Source: DTU052 sp050951725
GTDB lineage: Bacteria > Bacillota > Syntrophomonadia > Syntrophomonadales > DTU052
Reading direction: 5' to 3'
NCBI GenBank assembly: GCA_050951725.1
Contig: JBMNJO010000001.1
Span: 930,001 to 994,000 of the forward strand
Length of the DNA stretch: 64,000 nt
Part shown: in pieces, positions 15,576 through 23,921 of the stretch
Layout: every line of letters begins with the position of its first letter
How positions within the stretch are numbered: position 1 is the first letter of the stretch
Notes under the pieces: model-generated
Database searches by the model: none
What the model was told of the DNA's origin: nothing
What the model saw: the letters and a program-made list of their open reading frames with translations, nothing else
Program-made: the position numbers and the translations under genes

Positions 15576-17429
15576 CTAATTCCGTGTAGGAAGGCGGTAG
15601 ACCGTTACAAAGACGTTGTCTTCTTTTACCAGTTCCCCCTTCTGCACCATCTGCCCCAGCAGGCTGTTGATCTCCGCCCGGCTCATGGGCGTACCCCGCC
15701 GCTCCAGTTCCTGCAGGACATCGTTAATGTAGGTTTCATTGAGCGGCAGGTATTTCGTAAGTACCGACCGGAACTCGCTGGCCCGGGAATCGGCCATCAC
15801 TTCAAGCTCATCAAAGGGGTTGTCCTGGTGAGGACTGCGGGTTTTGGCGGCCCTGATTCTGACTGCCACGGTTCGCCCCACGATCGGTGATGAAATAAAG
15901 CCGTAACCGGAGGTAAGGTAGGGCAGACGCCGGATTTCTTCGCGACCCAGGTCAGTTTCTTCACTTATAACCGACAGGTCCATGGATCTGACGGTGCGGA
16001 AGATAATCTTGGTATTGAGCTGGGCATTTATCGTATCATCTAGCAGGGCCGGCCGCTGACTGGCCAGAACCAGGAACACTCCGTATTTTCTGCCTTCCTG
16101 AGCGATTTCCCGGAACTCACGCAGTGAGGGAGAGGAATGATCACCTTTGGGCGCAAAGTTGTGAGCCTCATCAGTTACCACCAGGAATGGAGGAAAACTT
16201 GCGGCCGACTGCCCCTTCTGCAGGGCATCCCGGTATTCCCGCCGTTTACCATAGAGGTTTCGCAATACATATGAGGCATACACCCGCAACATCCTGATCG
16301 AGCCCCGGATCACGGTAACCTGCTGGTTTCGCAGTCCTTCCTCTATCCGGGTAATCCCGGCCTCGTGAAAGATACCTTCCCGTTTCAGGCTGTAGAGTCT
16401 CCAGCGGACTGCCCTCAGGCTGGCAGGTTGGCCCACCTGGTTCTGCAGGACCTTAAGCCGTTTCCATTCCCGCTCCCGCTCCGGTCCACTCCCCCGGTTG
16501 AAGAACTCCTGCCGGTAGTCAGCCTCGTTATTCTCCAGCAGTCCGATCAGGTTGTCCAACCGTTCGGCAAAGGTGGTTAAACTGTCCTTTTTCAGGAGTA
16601 CCGCCCGGGCGGCTGATTCCATGGCTTCACTGAGCGGGCTGACCGCTCCCAGCAGGTTGCACAGATCACCCTCAGTAAGCATATCGAACCGTACCCCGAT
16701 GTCCTGTCCCACAGTCAGGATCTGAAAACAGGAATCAAAAGACTCCTTAAAACCAGCAGGCAGGTCAGGCAGAAGCGGCTCAGAAAAACTCATCTCGTAG
16801 TGCGGGTCAAATACGATAACCGGCAGTCTCTTCTTCATGAATTCCTCAATCAGCACCCGGACCCCAAATGACTTGCCGGAACCGGACCCGCCAAAGATCC
16901 CGATGTGGGGATAGTCCTGCATGCTGCGGTAATCCAGCAGGAAAGGTACCCCCTGCTGCTCCACCATCTTTCCCTCCTGAAACAGAGGGGCCAGGTGGCG
17001 TAAATAATCCGGTAGCGTCGGGTCCAGGGTCTCCGTACCCAGTATGACCCCCAGGGCCATAGACCGTTCCGGTTCCGCCTGCAGCAGAAGGTCCGCCACC
17101 TCCGTAAAATCAGGGACCCGGGCGCAAGACCCGGTTTTGACAGGATAGAAGAGCTCGCTGATGACCCTGATTTTACCCAGGTAAACTGTATCCCGCTCCA
17201 GTTCGTATCCAACCGCCTGCAATGCCGACACGATCTCGTGCCCCATCAGATACGGGGAACCCTCATCAACCAGCGGCACCAGGGGATTAAGGGAGTAGGT
17301 CTCCACCACCTCGCCTACCGCGGTTTCCGGAGTATGCCCCTCCATGACCAGGAGCTCATTCAGCCGGAAAGGCCGGTCCTTACTGGCCACCCAGACATCT
17401 CGTTCATTGGTCCTCCCCACGACCTGCAC
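15576..17429 (-). CDS. herA: HerA-type DNA translocase ATPase
   Basis: 617 residues of the HerA/FtsK-like (DUF87) superfamily. An N-terminal beta-barrel (HAS) region (about 1-130) is followed by Walker A GGSGSGKSFGVR (about 185-196), FDPHYEM, Walker B VVTDEAHNFAP and sensor/arginine-finger regions (LASQRPALLDDTINAQLNTK). HerA hexamers pump DNA into the NurA nuclease for end resection. GTG start. It is encoded directly after nurA and before the Mre11-like gene, the same set that archaea use, so one pathway is likely. Confidence 0.92.
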   Translation of the reverse strand: MQVVGRTNERDVWVASKDRPFRLNELLVMEGHTPETAVGEVVETYSLNPLVPLVDEGSPYLMGHEIVSALQAVGYELERDTVYLGKIRVISELFYPVKTGSCARVPDFTEVADLLLQAEPERSMALGVILGTETLDPTLPDYLRHLAPLFQEGKMVEQQGVPFLLDYRSMQDYPHIGIFGGSGSGKSFGVRVLIEEFMKKRLPVIVFDPHYEMSFSEPLLPDLPAGFKESFDSCFQILTVGQDIGVRFDMLTEGDLCNLLGAVSPLSEAMESAARAVLLKKDSLTTFAERLDNLIGLLENNEADYRQEFFNRGSGPEREREWKRLKVLQNQVGQPASLRAVRWRLYSLKREGIFHEAGITRIEEGLRNQQVTVIRGSIRMLRVYASYVLRNLYGKRREYRDALQKGQSAASFPPFLVVTDEAHNFAPKGDHSSPSLREFREIAQEGRKYGVFLVLASQRPALLDDTINAQLNTKIIFRTVRSMDLSVISEETDLGREEIRRLPYLTSGYGFISSPIVGRTVAVRIRAAKTRSPHQDNPFDELEVMADSRASEFRSVLTKYLPLNETYINDVLQELERRGTPMSRAEINSLLGQMVQKGELVKEDNVFVTVYRLPTRN

Positions 17430-17447
17430 TGAATAACACTCTCCCCT

Positions 17448-18428
17448 CTACAGCCCGCGTCGCTCGCGGTTGGCAGTAAAAAACCTCTCCCTCACCAGAG
17501 GATCCAGACCGTTCATTATCACCGTTTCCATGGATTTACGGGTCAGCCTGACCTCCCGGTCGACCAGATCAAGCCACGCTGGAATGCCCCTACCCTGGGA
17601 AGGGGTTAACGAATAGATTAGATTCATAGCTGGCAGCAGGAACTCCCCCTGCTCCGCCAGGAAGTCACAGGCAACTGCCTGGGGTGTGCTGCCCATACGG
17701 GCAAACACTGTGGTATAATTCCGCTTGATCGCGCTCTCCCCACCCAGAGCCACCATTTCACCCACCTCAAGGAGCCCGAACAGGAATTCACGATCATATA
17801 TACGCAGACCCGGCACCTCCAGCCCGGTCAGTGAACAGAGCTCAGCAGTGGCGACCTCTTCGATCACCCCGACCAGTATACAGTTGTGAGTTCGAGCCTC
17901 ACTGACCAGTAACTCCCATTCGGGAAAGCGGTCAAACAACAAAAAGCCCCCATCAAGCATGATCATGAAGGGCTTAAATGTTTGCAGGGCGTTCAAGGCC
18001 AGTCTTATTTCCATGTGAGCCATCTTCTCGCCCATCAGGCGGCGGTATGCCTCACTATCCTCCAGCCGGTTCTTGACGGCGAACTCACTTACTTCCGTGC
18101 TCAGTTCAGGATCAAAAGGGCAATAAATCTCGGAACCACTCAACTGGTTAGGTTCACCCTTGATACTTCCCTTGGCCAAGGCCTGAACCAGGCAGACGGT
18201 ATAAGGATAAAGGCCTCCGTAATCAGCCCGTGAGCCATCGACGGCTATCAAGGTCCGTCCCCCGGTCAACTCTACAATTTCCCAACGGTTAAGCCGCTGC
18301 AGAAAGCCGAAATCTGCAAGCATACGCAGTCTCTGGCGCCGGGTTTCCAGGGAAGGACAGAGGGAATCACGATGGAGGAAATATTCGTTCAGGCGTCGGG
18401 TGGCGGCGAGAACCTCGTGGTTTAGCAT
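17448..18428 (-). CDS. nurA: NurA-family 5'-3' nuclease
   Basis: 326 residues. The NurA hallmark is the acidic motif IAVDGSRADYGG (about 62-73), with a second acidic site in MLDGGFLLFDR and a C-terminal DREVRLTRKSMETV. NurA is an RNase H-like nuclease acting with HerA in double-strand end processing. ATG at 18428 with GAGG six bases upstream. It is the first gene of the operon; herA follows after 18 bases. Bacterial occurrences are scattered, so the set may have been acquired by transfer, but the base composition is like its neighbours. Confidence 0.9.
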   Translation of the reverse strand: MLNHEVLAATRRLNEYFLHRDSLCPSLETRRQRLRMLADFGFLQRLNRWEIVELTGGRTLIAVDGSRADYGGLYPYTVCLVQALAKGSIKGEPNQLSGSEIYCPFDPELSTEVSEFAVKNRLEDSEAYRRLMGEKMAHMEIRLALNALQTFKPFMIMLDGGFLLFDRFPEWELLVSEARTHNCILVGVIEEVATAELCSLTGLEVPGLRIYDREFLFGLLEVGEMVALGGESAIKRNYTTVFARMGSTPQAVACDFLAEQGEFLLPAMNLIYSLTPSQGRGIPAWLDLVDREVRLTRKSMETVIMNGLDPLVRERFFTANRERRGL

Positions 18429-18536
18429 TTTCAACCTCGCCCGGATTTTTCCTTATTATATATTAACCTCCGACCCCGTTCAATTACCTGCTAAACACCC
18501 AGGGACGTTAAGTCATCATGAGATGAAGCTGTTCAG

Positions 18537-18798
18537 CTTGCAGGGAAACTTAAGCATGATTCCCCGCGAAAACCCAGGAGGCGGTTGGCGTAGCATGGTA
18601 GCAACGGTGAAGGCTCACGGCGAAAGGGGGCGAGCCCCATGGACGGGGCGAGAGGGCCACTGAACACGGACATGAATTGGCCCGGTGCCCCATTCGTCGT
18701 GAGACAAGCAGTTGGTGTTGCCCATGTGAAGTCTGGCGACGAATATTTATGCATCCAAACTCCGAATCGCAACTTTTTGCAGGGAAACTATTAACTCG
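18537..18798 (+). repeat. Structured repeat element (copy A) flanked by direct repeats
   Basis: Non-coding stretch upstream of nurA. It is bounded by direct repeats of TTGCAGGGAAACT (18539-18551 and 18777-18789), each followed by a similar CAGGAG-containing tail. Inside lie several hairpins (GGCGAGCCCC/GGGGC; ATTCGTCG...CGACGAAT) and the motif AAGCAGTTGGTGTTGCC, shared with the elements at 54.5 and 58.3 kb. Bases 18723-18760 recur inverted at 40699-40736 with three changes. It resembles a mobile structured RNA or transposon remnant. No gene was seen in 18429-18876. Confidence 0.55.
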
Positions 18799-18876
18799 TT
18801 TGCAAACGCAGGAGCCAAGCTCATTCGATTGCTGGACGAGCCGGATGAACGGATGGTGTCCAAAAAGGAAGGACGG

Positions 18877-19314
18877 CTACTTGAGCATTATTCTGGTACC
18901 AACCGCTAACAAGGCGACCCCCAACAGGTCGATCCAACGAAACGGGACTTTTTCCATCCCCATGATCCCAAAACGATCGATCATAACCGCCGTCAGAATC
19001 TGGGCGAAGATGATGCCCGTCGTAGCATTACCCACCCCTATCTGCGGCATGCTTTTGACCACCCCGAAGATGATGATTACGTTCAGCAACCCGCCCAGGT
19101 AGACATACCACGGCGCCTCGCTGCCCTTGGCCAGCCCGCCAAAACCCGTTCCCGTTACCAGAATTACACCCACAACCGTAATCAGCCCAATTATGTGCAC
19201 CACCAGCGTGGACTCCCATAAACCGATCACCTTGCCCAGCACACTGTTCATGGTTCCCTGGACTGCCATGGCAGCCCCTGCCACCATCGCAATAATCAGA
19301 TAGGTCCAATTCAA
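18877..19314 (-). CDS. DMT-family transporter, DUF606/YdcZ type
   Basis: 145 residues, five hydrophobic segments. The half-size YdcZ/DUF606 pattern is clear: GAAMAVQGTMNSVLGK near the N-terminus, a central WYVYLGGLLNVIII and a late GVALLAVGT. Proteins of this family form small-molecule exporters or importers of unknown substrate, often as pairs; only one copy is present. The TTG start at 19314 has AGAGGTGA eight bases upstream, which favours it over the longer frame. No linked gene suggests a substrate. Confidence 0.85.
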   Translation of the reverse strand: MNWTYLIIAMVAGAAMAVQGTMNSVLGKVIGLWESTLVVHIIGLITVVGVILVTGTGFGGLAKGSEAPWYVYLGGLLNVIIIFGVVKSMPQIGVGNATTGIIFAQILTAVMIDRFGIMGMEKVPFRWIDLLGVALLAVGTRIMLK

Positions 19315-19420
19315 TGAAGTCACCTCTTCAGACAATATAGATTAGTGTGTCATGGCGGTATAGCGTTTATTCGTACCTTTTCCCTGGAACGGATTTGGAC
19401 TCCTTCGCAGAAATGTTGAA

Positions 19421-19448
19421 GGCTCTGCCGTAACTAACGTGCAGAGCC
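19421..19448 (-). terminator. Hairpin downstream of the aldolase gene
   Basis: Perfect eight-base stem GGCTCTGC / GCAGAGCC with a 12-base loop, followed on the minus strand by a weakly T-rich TTCAACATTTC. Probable terminator. Confidence 0.5.
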
Positions 19449-19492
19449 GAGTTGGAACCAAATTCTGTGGCGATGGTCTGGAAAGCGAAGTC

Positions 19493-20269
19493 CTATCTCA
19501 TCTTCACTGCATCAATTACCCTTTTGAAGGCCTCGGAAATCAAAGTGGAATCCATCCCAATCGGGATATACTTAAAGCCCTCACGAGCTCTCTTTCTGGC
19601 TTCGTCTGCCGTATTGCAGTAAATTCCTGGTATCTTGCCATACTGCTCACAGACCTTGACTACCCTGTTGGCGGCTTCCTGAATCTGCGGACTCCCCACC
19701 TGACCTGGTATCCCCATCGATTGGGAGAGATCAAATGGTCCCAGGAAAATTACATCCACTCCCGGAACCGCCGCAATCTCTTCCAGGTTTCTCAGCCCGA
19801 TTACATTCTCACAGTGGACCACTACCATTGTCTCCTCGTTTTCGCGCCTGAAGTAATCGAATATCGGGACCAGACCGTAATCAGCGGAACGCGGGAAGGC
19901 CACACCACGCATCCCTTGCGGGTGATACTTGGCTCGCTGTACCGCCAGTTGTGCCGAGGCAGCATCATTAATCTGGGGTACCTGGACCCCGTGAGCACCC
20001 ACGTCCAGGCTGCGCAGGATTATAGTCTCTGAGTTTTCGGTAACCCGGGTTATCGGCGTCATTCCCGTTATCTGTGCAGCCCGGATCAGGTTCACCGTGG
20101 TTTCGGGGGACATATAACCATGCTCAATATCAAGAATAACGAAATCGAATCCTGCCAACCCGCAGATCTCGACGATATCGGGGGAGTTGTTGCAGATTAG
20201 AGTGCCAAAACACGGTCTTCCTTCATAGAGTTCTTTCTTCAGCCGATTATTGAACATATTGAGATTCAC
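19493..20269 (-). CDS. HpcH/HpaI-family aldolase
   Basis: 258 residues, the class II pyruvate aldolase barrel that cleaves 2-keto-3-deoxy sugar acids or 4-hydroxy-2-oxo acids. Diagnostic pieces: FVILDIEHGYMS, the metal-site glutamate region VVHCENVIGLRNLEEI, FLGPFDLSQSMG and GMDSTLI. The substrate cannot be read from the sequence; 2-dehydro-3-deoxyglucarate-like and 4-hydroxy-2-oxoheptanedioate-like members are equally plausible. The start (GTG at 20269) has no clear ribosome binding site; ATG four codons later is an alternative. It stands alone, with a palindromic operator-like site upstream. Confidence 0.9.
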   Translation of the reverse strand: MNLNMFNNRLKKELYEGRPCFGTLICNNSPDIVEICGLAGFDFVILDIEHGYMSPETTVNLIRAAQITGMTPITRVTENSETIILRSLDVGAHGVQVPQINDAASAQLAVQRAKYHPQGMRGVAFPRSADYGLVPIFDYFRRENEETMVVVHCENVIGLRNLEEIAAVPGVDVIFLGPFDLSQSMGIPGQVGSPQIQEAANRVVKVCEQYGKIPGIYCNTADEARKRAREGFKYIPIGMDSTLISEAFKRVIDAVKMR

Positions 20270-20366
20270 TGGTTTCTCACTGGTGTTGAGTGGAGAACCT
20301 TATGCCGCCTCTGTCACCAATGGAAACGCAGTTGTACACCTTCCTTTTAGCACTATGTATTGTTAT

Positions 20367-20388
20367 AGTTTAATCCTACCGTAGGTTA
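20367..20388. promoter_or_regulatory. Operator-like palindrome upstream of the aldolase gene
   Basis: TTTAATCCTAC/CGTAGGTTAAA is a 22-base near-perfect dyad (CCTAC/GTAGG core with TTTAA/TTAAA flanks) about 100 bases before the aldolase start. Possible promoter hexamers lie on either side. A regulator site is plausible but no regulator gene is adjacent. Confidence 0.4.
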
Positions 20389-20415
20389 AATACAATGGAC
20401 TGTAGTCAAGCAGGT

Positions 20416-21129
20416 TTAGAGAAAGGTTGCCACCAGGATGACCGCTATTCCCAACAAGCCCCCTATGTACCGCCAGCGTGAGTTGGTTCGCTGCGCTTCC
20501 GGCCATAACTGGCGGAGCACCAGGTATACCATAACCCCGCTGGCCAGGCCCATGAAAAACCCAAAATAGTGCGGCAGGACTGAAACCGCCAACTTTCCTA
20601 ACAGGAACCCAATAGGGGTTACCACCCCGACTGCCAGGATCTCCAGTCCCACCTTCATCTTGGCTCTGCCACCCATCAAGAGTGGTGCAGCTATGGCCAT
20701 TCCCTCAGGGATATTATGGATACCAATCCCCAAAGCAATCGCCGCAGCAGTTCGGGTGCTGACCTCGTAGCCAAGAGAAATGGCCATACCCTCGGGGAGA
20801 TCGTGGAGTGCAATTCCCAGCATGATCAGATAACCGATGCGGACCATACGGTGGCCATTTCCAGTACCCCGGGAGTTGGTAATCATACTGATCAGGGCGA
20901 TTAAGGCTGCTCCAGCGAAAGCCCCAAAAATAAATCCTCCCCTACCGCCGCTGACCAGAACCGAGGGAATTAGGTCAAATACAACCACTGCAACCATAAC
21001 CCCGGCGGCAAGACCCAGGAAAAATGACAGTTCTTTCCGCTCTATCCTCGAACGAAGAAAGACCAAAACCGCCCCCAGGAAGGTGCAGACCCCTGCTGCC
21101 ACGCTGTAGCTGAAACCGCTCAGTACCAT
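20416..21129 (-). CDS. ZIP-family divalent metal transporter
   Basis: 237 residues with about eight transmembrane helices. The two metal-site motifs of ZIP transporters are visible: HDLPEGMA (helix IV) and HNIPEGMA (helix V). This is the ZupT/GufA-like type that imports zinc or other divalent cations. ATG at 21129 follows a stable hairpin by only five to six bases, so translation initiation may be controlled. No metal regulator is adjacent. Confidence 0.93.
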   Translation of the reverse strand: MVLSGFSYSVAAGVCTFLGAVLVFLRSRIERKELSFFLGLAAGVMVAVVVFDLIPSVLVSGGRGGFIFGAFAGAALIALISMITNSRGTGNGHRMVRIGYLIMLGIALHDLPEGMAISLGYEVSTRTAAAIALGIGIHNIPEGMAIAAPLLMGGRAKMKVGLEILAVGVVTPIGFLLGKLAVSVLPHYFGFFMGLASGVMVYLVLRQLWPEAQRTNSRWRYIGGLLGIAVILVATFL

Positions 21130-21135
21130 AAAAAT

Positions 21136-21170
21136 AACCCGCCTTGTTTTTTTAAAACTTATGGCGGGTT
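21136..21170 (-). promoter_or_regulatory. Hairpin abutting the ZIP transporter start codon
   Basis: Minus strand: AACCCGCC (21170-21163) pairs with GGCGGGTT (21143-21136), then ATTTTT and the ATG. The GGCGGG that could act as the ribosome binding site is inside the stem. The form is that of a terminator or attenuator immediately before the gene, suggesting leader control. Confidence 0.45.
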
Positions 21171-21184
21171 GTGCTATCTGATGT

Positions 21185-21210
21185 TAAAAATCGCACCGGG
21201 TTTCCGGCGC
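21185..21210 (-). terminator. Terminator of the alpha/beta hydrolase gene
   Basis: Minus strand: GCGCCGG / CCGGTGC stem (one G-U pair) with a short loop, followed by GATTTTTAAC. A second GC-rich hairpin (CCGGCT/AGCCGG) lies closer to the hydrolase stop, near 21250-21265. Confidence 0.65.
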
Positions 21211-21272
21211 AGATCAGCAGACATATAGCAGGCTGTTATAATCCAGGCCGGCTTTGGAGCCGGAAACATTAA

Positions 21273-22034
21273 TCAGGACAGCCCCACAAACTCGGCAATT
21301 ATCCGGCTGAGCTCGTCCGGGGTCTCTATCATGGTCATATGCCCGGCCTTTTCTATGGTCGCCAGTTGCGAACCCTTGATGCTGTCGTGCAGGAAATTGG
21401 CCAGTTTCACCGGAGTCATTTTGTCATCCAAGCCCACAACAATTAAGGTGGGCAGGTTTATCTCGTCCATTCTCTGGGTAACGTCGAACACACTGCACGC
21501 CAGGAAGTCCTGGTAGAAGGTGTACACTGGAACCTCAGCCTGACTCGCCATGAACTCCTCAATCATCGCCGGATCGCACTGAGGAGAGAAGGACAGCCTG
21601 ACAAAGGCCGGGTCCTGACGGCCTTCTGCCAACGCCTCCAGTAATGCAGGTGCGACTCTCATCCGGGCTCCAGCGCCAACAAGCACCATCCCGTCGATTA
21701 CTCCGCTGGTGTCCAGGGCCACGGTAAGCGTGATGGCTCCACCCATCGATTGGCCCACCAGGTACAATGGCCGGGGAGCATCAATAACCCGGATGAACTC
21801 CGCCACCGCCCGGGCATATTCCCCCACATCACTAACCGGCTGGCCTCCTGACTGGCCATGTCCGGGCAGGTCAACCGCATATCCGGCAAACCCGTCTGGC
21901 AGGTTTTCCATCTGACGGACCCAGAGGCTGTGATCGGCTCCCGCACCGTGGACAAAAACCAGGCTGCCCCTGGCTTCCGGCGGCCGGTTAACCGCATAAA
22001 ACATATCTTCTCCCCGGACCTTGATCTTCGGCAT
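21273..22034 (-). CDS. Alpha/beta-fold hydrolase
   Basis: 253 residues. Oxyanion motif FVHGAGADHSLW, nucleophile elbow GQSMGGA, acid in VVGLDDKMTP and catalytic histidine in KAGHMTM. It looks like a cytoplasmic esterase or haloperoxidase-like hydrolase; the substrate is unknown. ATG start with AAGGAGGGG upstream. It follows the CopZ-like gene in the same direction with a 33-base gap, but no functional tie is apparent. Confidence 0.9.
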   Translation of the reverse strand: MPKIKVRGEDMFYAVNRPPEARGSLVFVHGAGADHSLWVRQMENLPDGFAGYAVDLPGHGQSGGQPVSDVGEYARAVAEFIRVIDAPRPLYLVGQSMGGAITLTVALDTSGVIDGMVLVGAGARMRVAPALLEALAEGRQDPAFVRLSFSPQCDPAMIEEFMASQAEVPVYTFYQDFLACSVFDVTQRMDEINLPTLIVVGLDDKMTPVKLANFLHDSIKGSQLATIEKAGHMTMIETPDELSRIIAEFVGLS

Positions 22035-22066
22035 TTGAACTCCCCTCCTTGTTAATCTGGATGTTC

Positions 22067-22282
22067 CTAAAGTTCGCCGGTGACTTCGTAACCGGCCTCC
22101 TCAATGCTTTTCTTCATGGCCGGCAGATTGACCTGGGCCTCATCATATTCGACGGTGACTGTGCCCTGGCTCAGATTCACCTCAGCCCGATTTACACCTT
22201 TCAAGGCCAGCAGCGAATCCTCAACCGCCCGCTGACAGTGATTACAGCTCATACCGGTAACTTTCAATTGTTTTACACTCAT
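22067..22282 (-). CDS. copZ: Copper chaperone CopZ-like (HMA domain)
   Basis: 71 residues, a single heavy-metal-associated domain. The metal motif is GMSCNHC (about 10-16), followed by the beta-alpha-beta-beta-alpha-beta pattern ending GYEVTGEL. Such proteins carry Cu(I) to P-type ATPases. No copper ATPase or CsoR regulator lies in this window. Full length for the family. Confidence 0.93.
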   Translation of the reverse strand: MSVKQLKVTGMSCNHCQRAVEDSLLALKGVNRAEVNLSQGTVTVEYDEAQVNLPAMKKSIEEAGYEVTGEL

Positions 22283-22412
22283 CCTGCAAATCTCCTATCG
22301 ATTTTGTTAAAGTCTCACGGTTAAACAGAATTTCAACAACTGGTGAAAATATCCTTTATTCCTGATCAGGTTCGGTTCCAGCAAATACTTGTCCCCATTC
22401 AATGGAAAAAGG

Positions 22413-22461
22413 GCACGGTATAATGTCAGTCTGATTAATAAGCCTGATATGTATACCGTGC
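22413..22461. repeat. Inverted repeat between copZ and the M15 peptidase gene
   Basis: Ten-base arms GCACGGTATA / TATACCGTGC separated by 29 bases containing CTGATTAATAAGCCTGAT. Could be a terminator-like stem for the minus-strand M15 gene or an operator; no clear T-run. Confidence 0.4.
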
Positions 22462-22535
22462 AAGTAAACGATCAAGCTGGATTTCTCCCTCTGCCGTACC
22501 AGCCATACGAAAGCCTGCAGCTGACGCCCTGCCTC

Positions 22536-23150
22536 CTAGGCAGACTGGATCTTCTTCAGGATAAACTCGACGCTGCGGGCTATGAGAGCCGCAGCCTCAG
22601 CCCTGGTCAGCGTATCATTGGGGCGGTAGTATTCCGCCGTCTGAACAATACCGTTTTCCGCAAGCCACTTTACGTCCTTTTCAGCCCAGTGATTTACCAG
22701 GTCCTTAAACACCTTTACCTCCTCCTTAAACGTGGCGGTAAACCTGTCCGGGGACTGGTACTGTTTTATCATCTGGTTTATATCATATCCTGGCAGTTCA
22801 AAACGCGGCCTATCCTTTAGGGTTTTAAAATCGCCCCCCCATCGCAGGCCCAGTGATTTGCCCAACTGGCCCACTCTGTCATACAGGTCAAGTCGATTCC
22901 ACGTAACCTTTCCATTCAACATGACCGCAACATCAAAGGCCAAACCCCAGCAATGCATACTATAGGGATACCGTACATTGGTTACAATGTTTCCGCTGGC
23001 GGTCCTTCCCTGCGCATACAATGCATCCTGTTCCTGCCGGGTACGCAGGGTCTGGGTAATAATAATTTCGATACCGTTTTGCCGGGAAAGGTCGATAAGT
23101 TGTCTGCAAAGAGTCCGAAGCTGGGGATGTAAGAGTTCGATGTCTCTCAA
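22536..23150 (-). CDS. M15-type peptidoglycan peptidase with C-terminal SLH-like segment
   Basis: 204 residues. An endolysin/CwlK-like D,L-endopeptidase domain (about 1-125): SSTQxLRTRQEQDALYAQGRT-like region, the zinc motif HCWGLAFDVAV and LRWGGDF. Residues 135-200 look like one S-layer homology repeat (AEKDVKWLAENGIV, YRPNDTLTRAEAAALIAR). No signal peptide is visible, so export would need lysis, sporulation or another route. TTG start at 23150 with GGAGG seven bases ahead is preferred over the longer frame. It could be a phage-derived lysin, but no other phage gene is near. Confidence 0.85.
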   Translation of the reverse strand: MRDIELLHPQLRTLCRQLIDLSRQNGIEIIITQTLRTRQEQDALYAQGRTASGNIVTNVRYPYSMHCWGLAFDVAVMLNGKVTWNRLDLYDRVGQLGKSLGLRWGGDFKTLKDRPRFELPGYDINQMIKQYQSPDRFTATFKEEVKVFKDLVNHWAEKDVKWLAENGIVQTAEYYRPNDTLTRAEAAALIARSVEFILKKIQSA

Positions 23151-23418
23151 TTGCAACCCTCCTCGCAATTCAGGTCCTCTCATCATAAACAATAACTGGG
23201 ATGGTGCTAATACGAGTAGTTTTTGCCCATTTACTACCTCTATGCCAATTATTTCCCATGACCAGCCTGCTCACTATTTTATTCATTACCGTACGATAGA
23301 GTTCCTGTAGCGATGTTCCTGGAAAATTTATTGCGGCTCACATCCTCGTTTTCAAACTGGTTCTGACGGTAATATTCCATACATTTTGGCCATACTTTTA
23401 GGCAAGGAGGTGTATAAG

Positions 23419-23787
23419 ATGGTGCGTAGAATTGCCGGAGAGTTTCGTGGTCTTCTGGTTGCTCTGATATCTGCTGTCATTATCGGTTCCATTCTGGCAA
23501 TGGTCGTTTACTGGACTCCATTGCGGGAAACATTGCTGGACCCCCTGGCTGATTTCACTCTTATGCTGGGCGTATTCATTGGAGGCTGGTATTCCGCCCG
23601 ACATTATGGCAACCGGGGACTCCTCCGGGGCATGGCCATCGGTCTGATGTTCTTCGTATTTGTATTCCTGGCGACTCTGATCTTCAATCCCGCCTTGGTC
23701 TCGTTCGGCTCCATAATTAAAGACCTGGCCTTGGGAATTGTCTGCGGCGGTTTGGGGGGTATTCTGGGAGTGGGGATGTCCGATTAG
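23419..23787 (+). CDS. TIGR04086/YrzE-type membrane protein
   Basis: 122 residues with four hydrophobic segments and the opening charged stretch VRRIAGEFRGLL followed by LISAVIIGSILAMVVYWTPL. This matches the four-helix TIGR04086 membrane family of Firmicutes, of unknown function. The ATG at 23419 has AAGGAGG about eight bases upstream; the longer frame does not. It is one of few plus-strand genes here and converges on the DinG region. Confidence 0.75.
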   Translation: MVRRIAGEFRGLLVALISAVIIGSILAMVVYWTPLRETLLDPLADFTLMLGVFIGGWYSARHYGNRGLLRGMAIGLMFFVFVFLATLIFNPALVSFGSIIKDLALGIVCGGLGGILGVGMSD

Positions 23788-23792
23788 AAAGG

Positions 23793-23912
23793 TTATAAGA
23801 AGCTGATTAACCACATGGCAAGGCCAACAAATAACAGGATTACCCCGGCTATTAAAACAAAGGAACAGTTTCTTACCAGTGTTGTTCCCTCCCAAAATAA
23901 GAGGAGTAGCAT
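23793..23912 (-). CDS. Possible small hydrophobic peptide
   Basis: 39-codon frame from an ATG inside a perfect 20-base palindrome, or 28 codons from a CTG (23879) with GGGAGG eight bases ahead. The product is a single membrane helix (VLIAGVILLFVGLAMWLISFL). It follows, and is positioned to be coupled with, the basic mini-frame at 23920-23994. No family known to me. Confidence 0.35.
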   Translation of the reverse strand: MLLLLFWEGTTLVRNCSFVLIAGVILLFVGLAMWLISFL

Positions 23913-23921
23913 GCTACTCCT
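23902..23921. terminator. Perfect palindrome between convergent genes
   Basis: AGGAGTAGCATGCTACTCCT is a 20-base perfect palindrome. It lies between the plus-strand TIGR04086 gene and the minus-strand dinG-like gene and is followed by TTATTTT on the minus strand. It may terminate transcription, or carry the start of the small hydrophobic frame. Confidence 0.45.
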
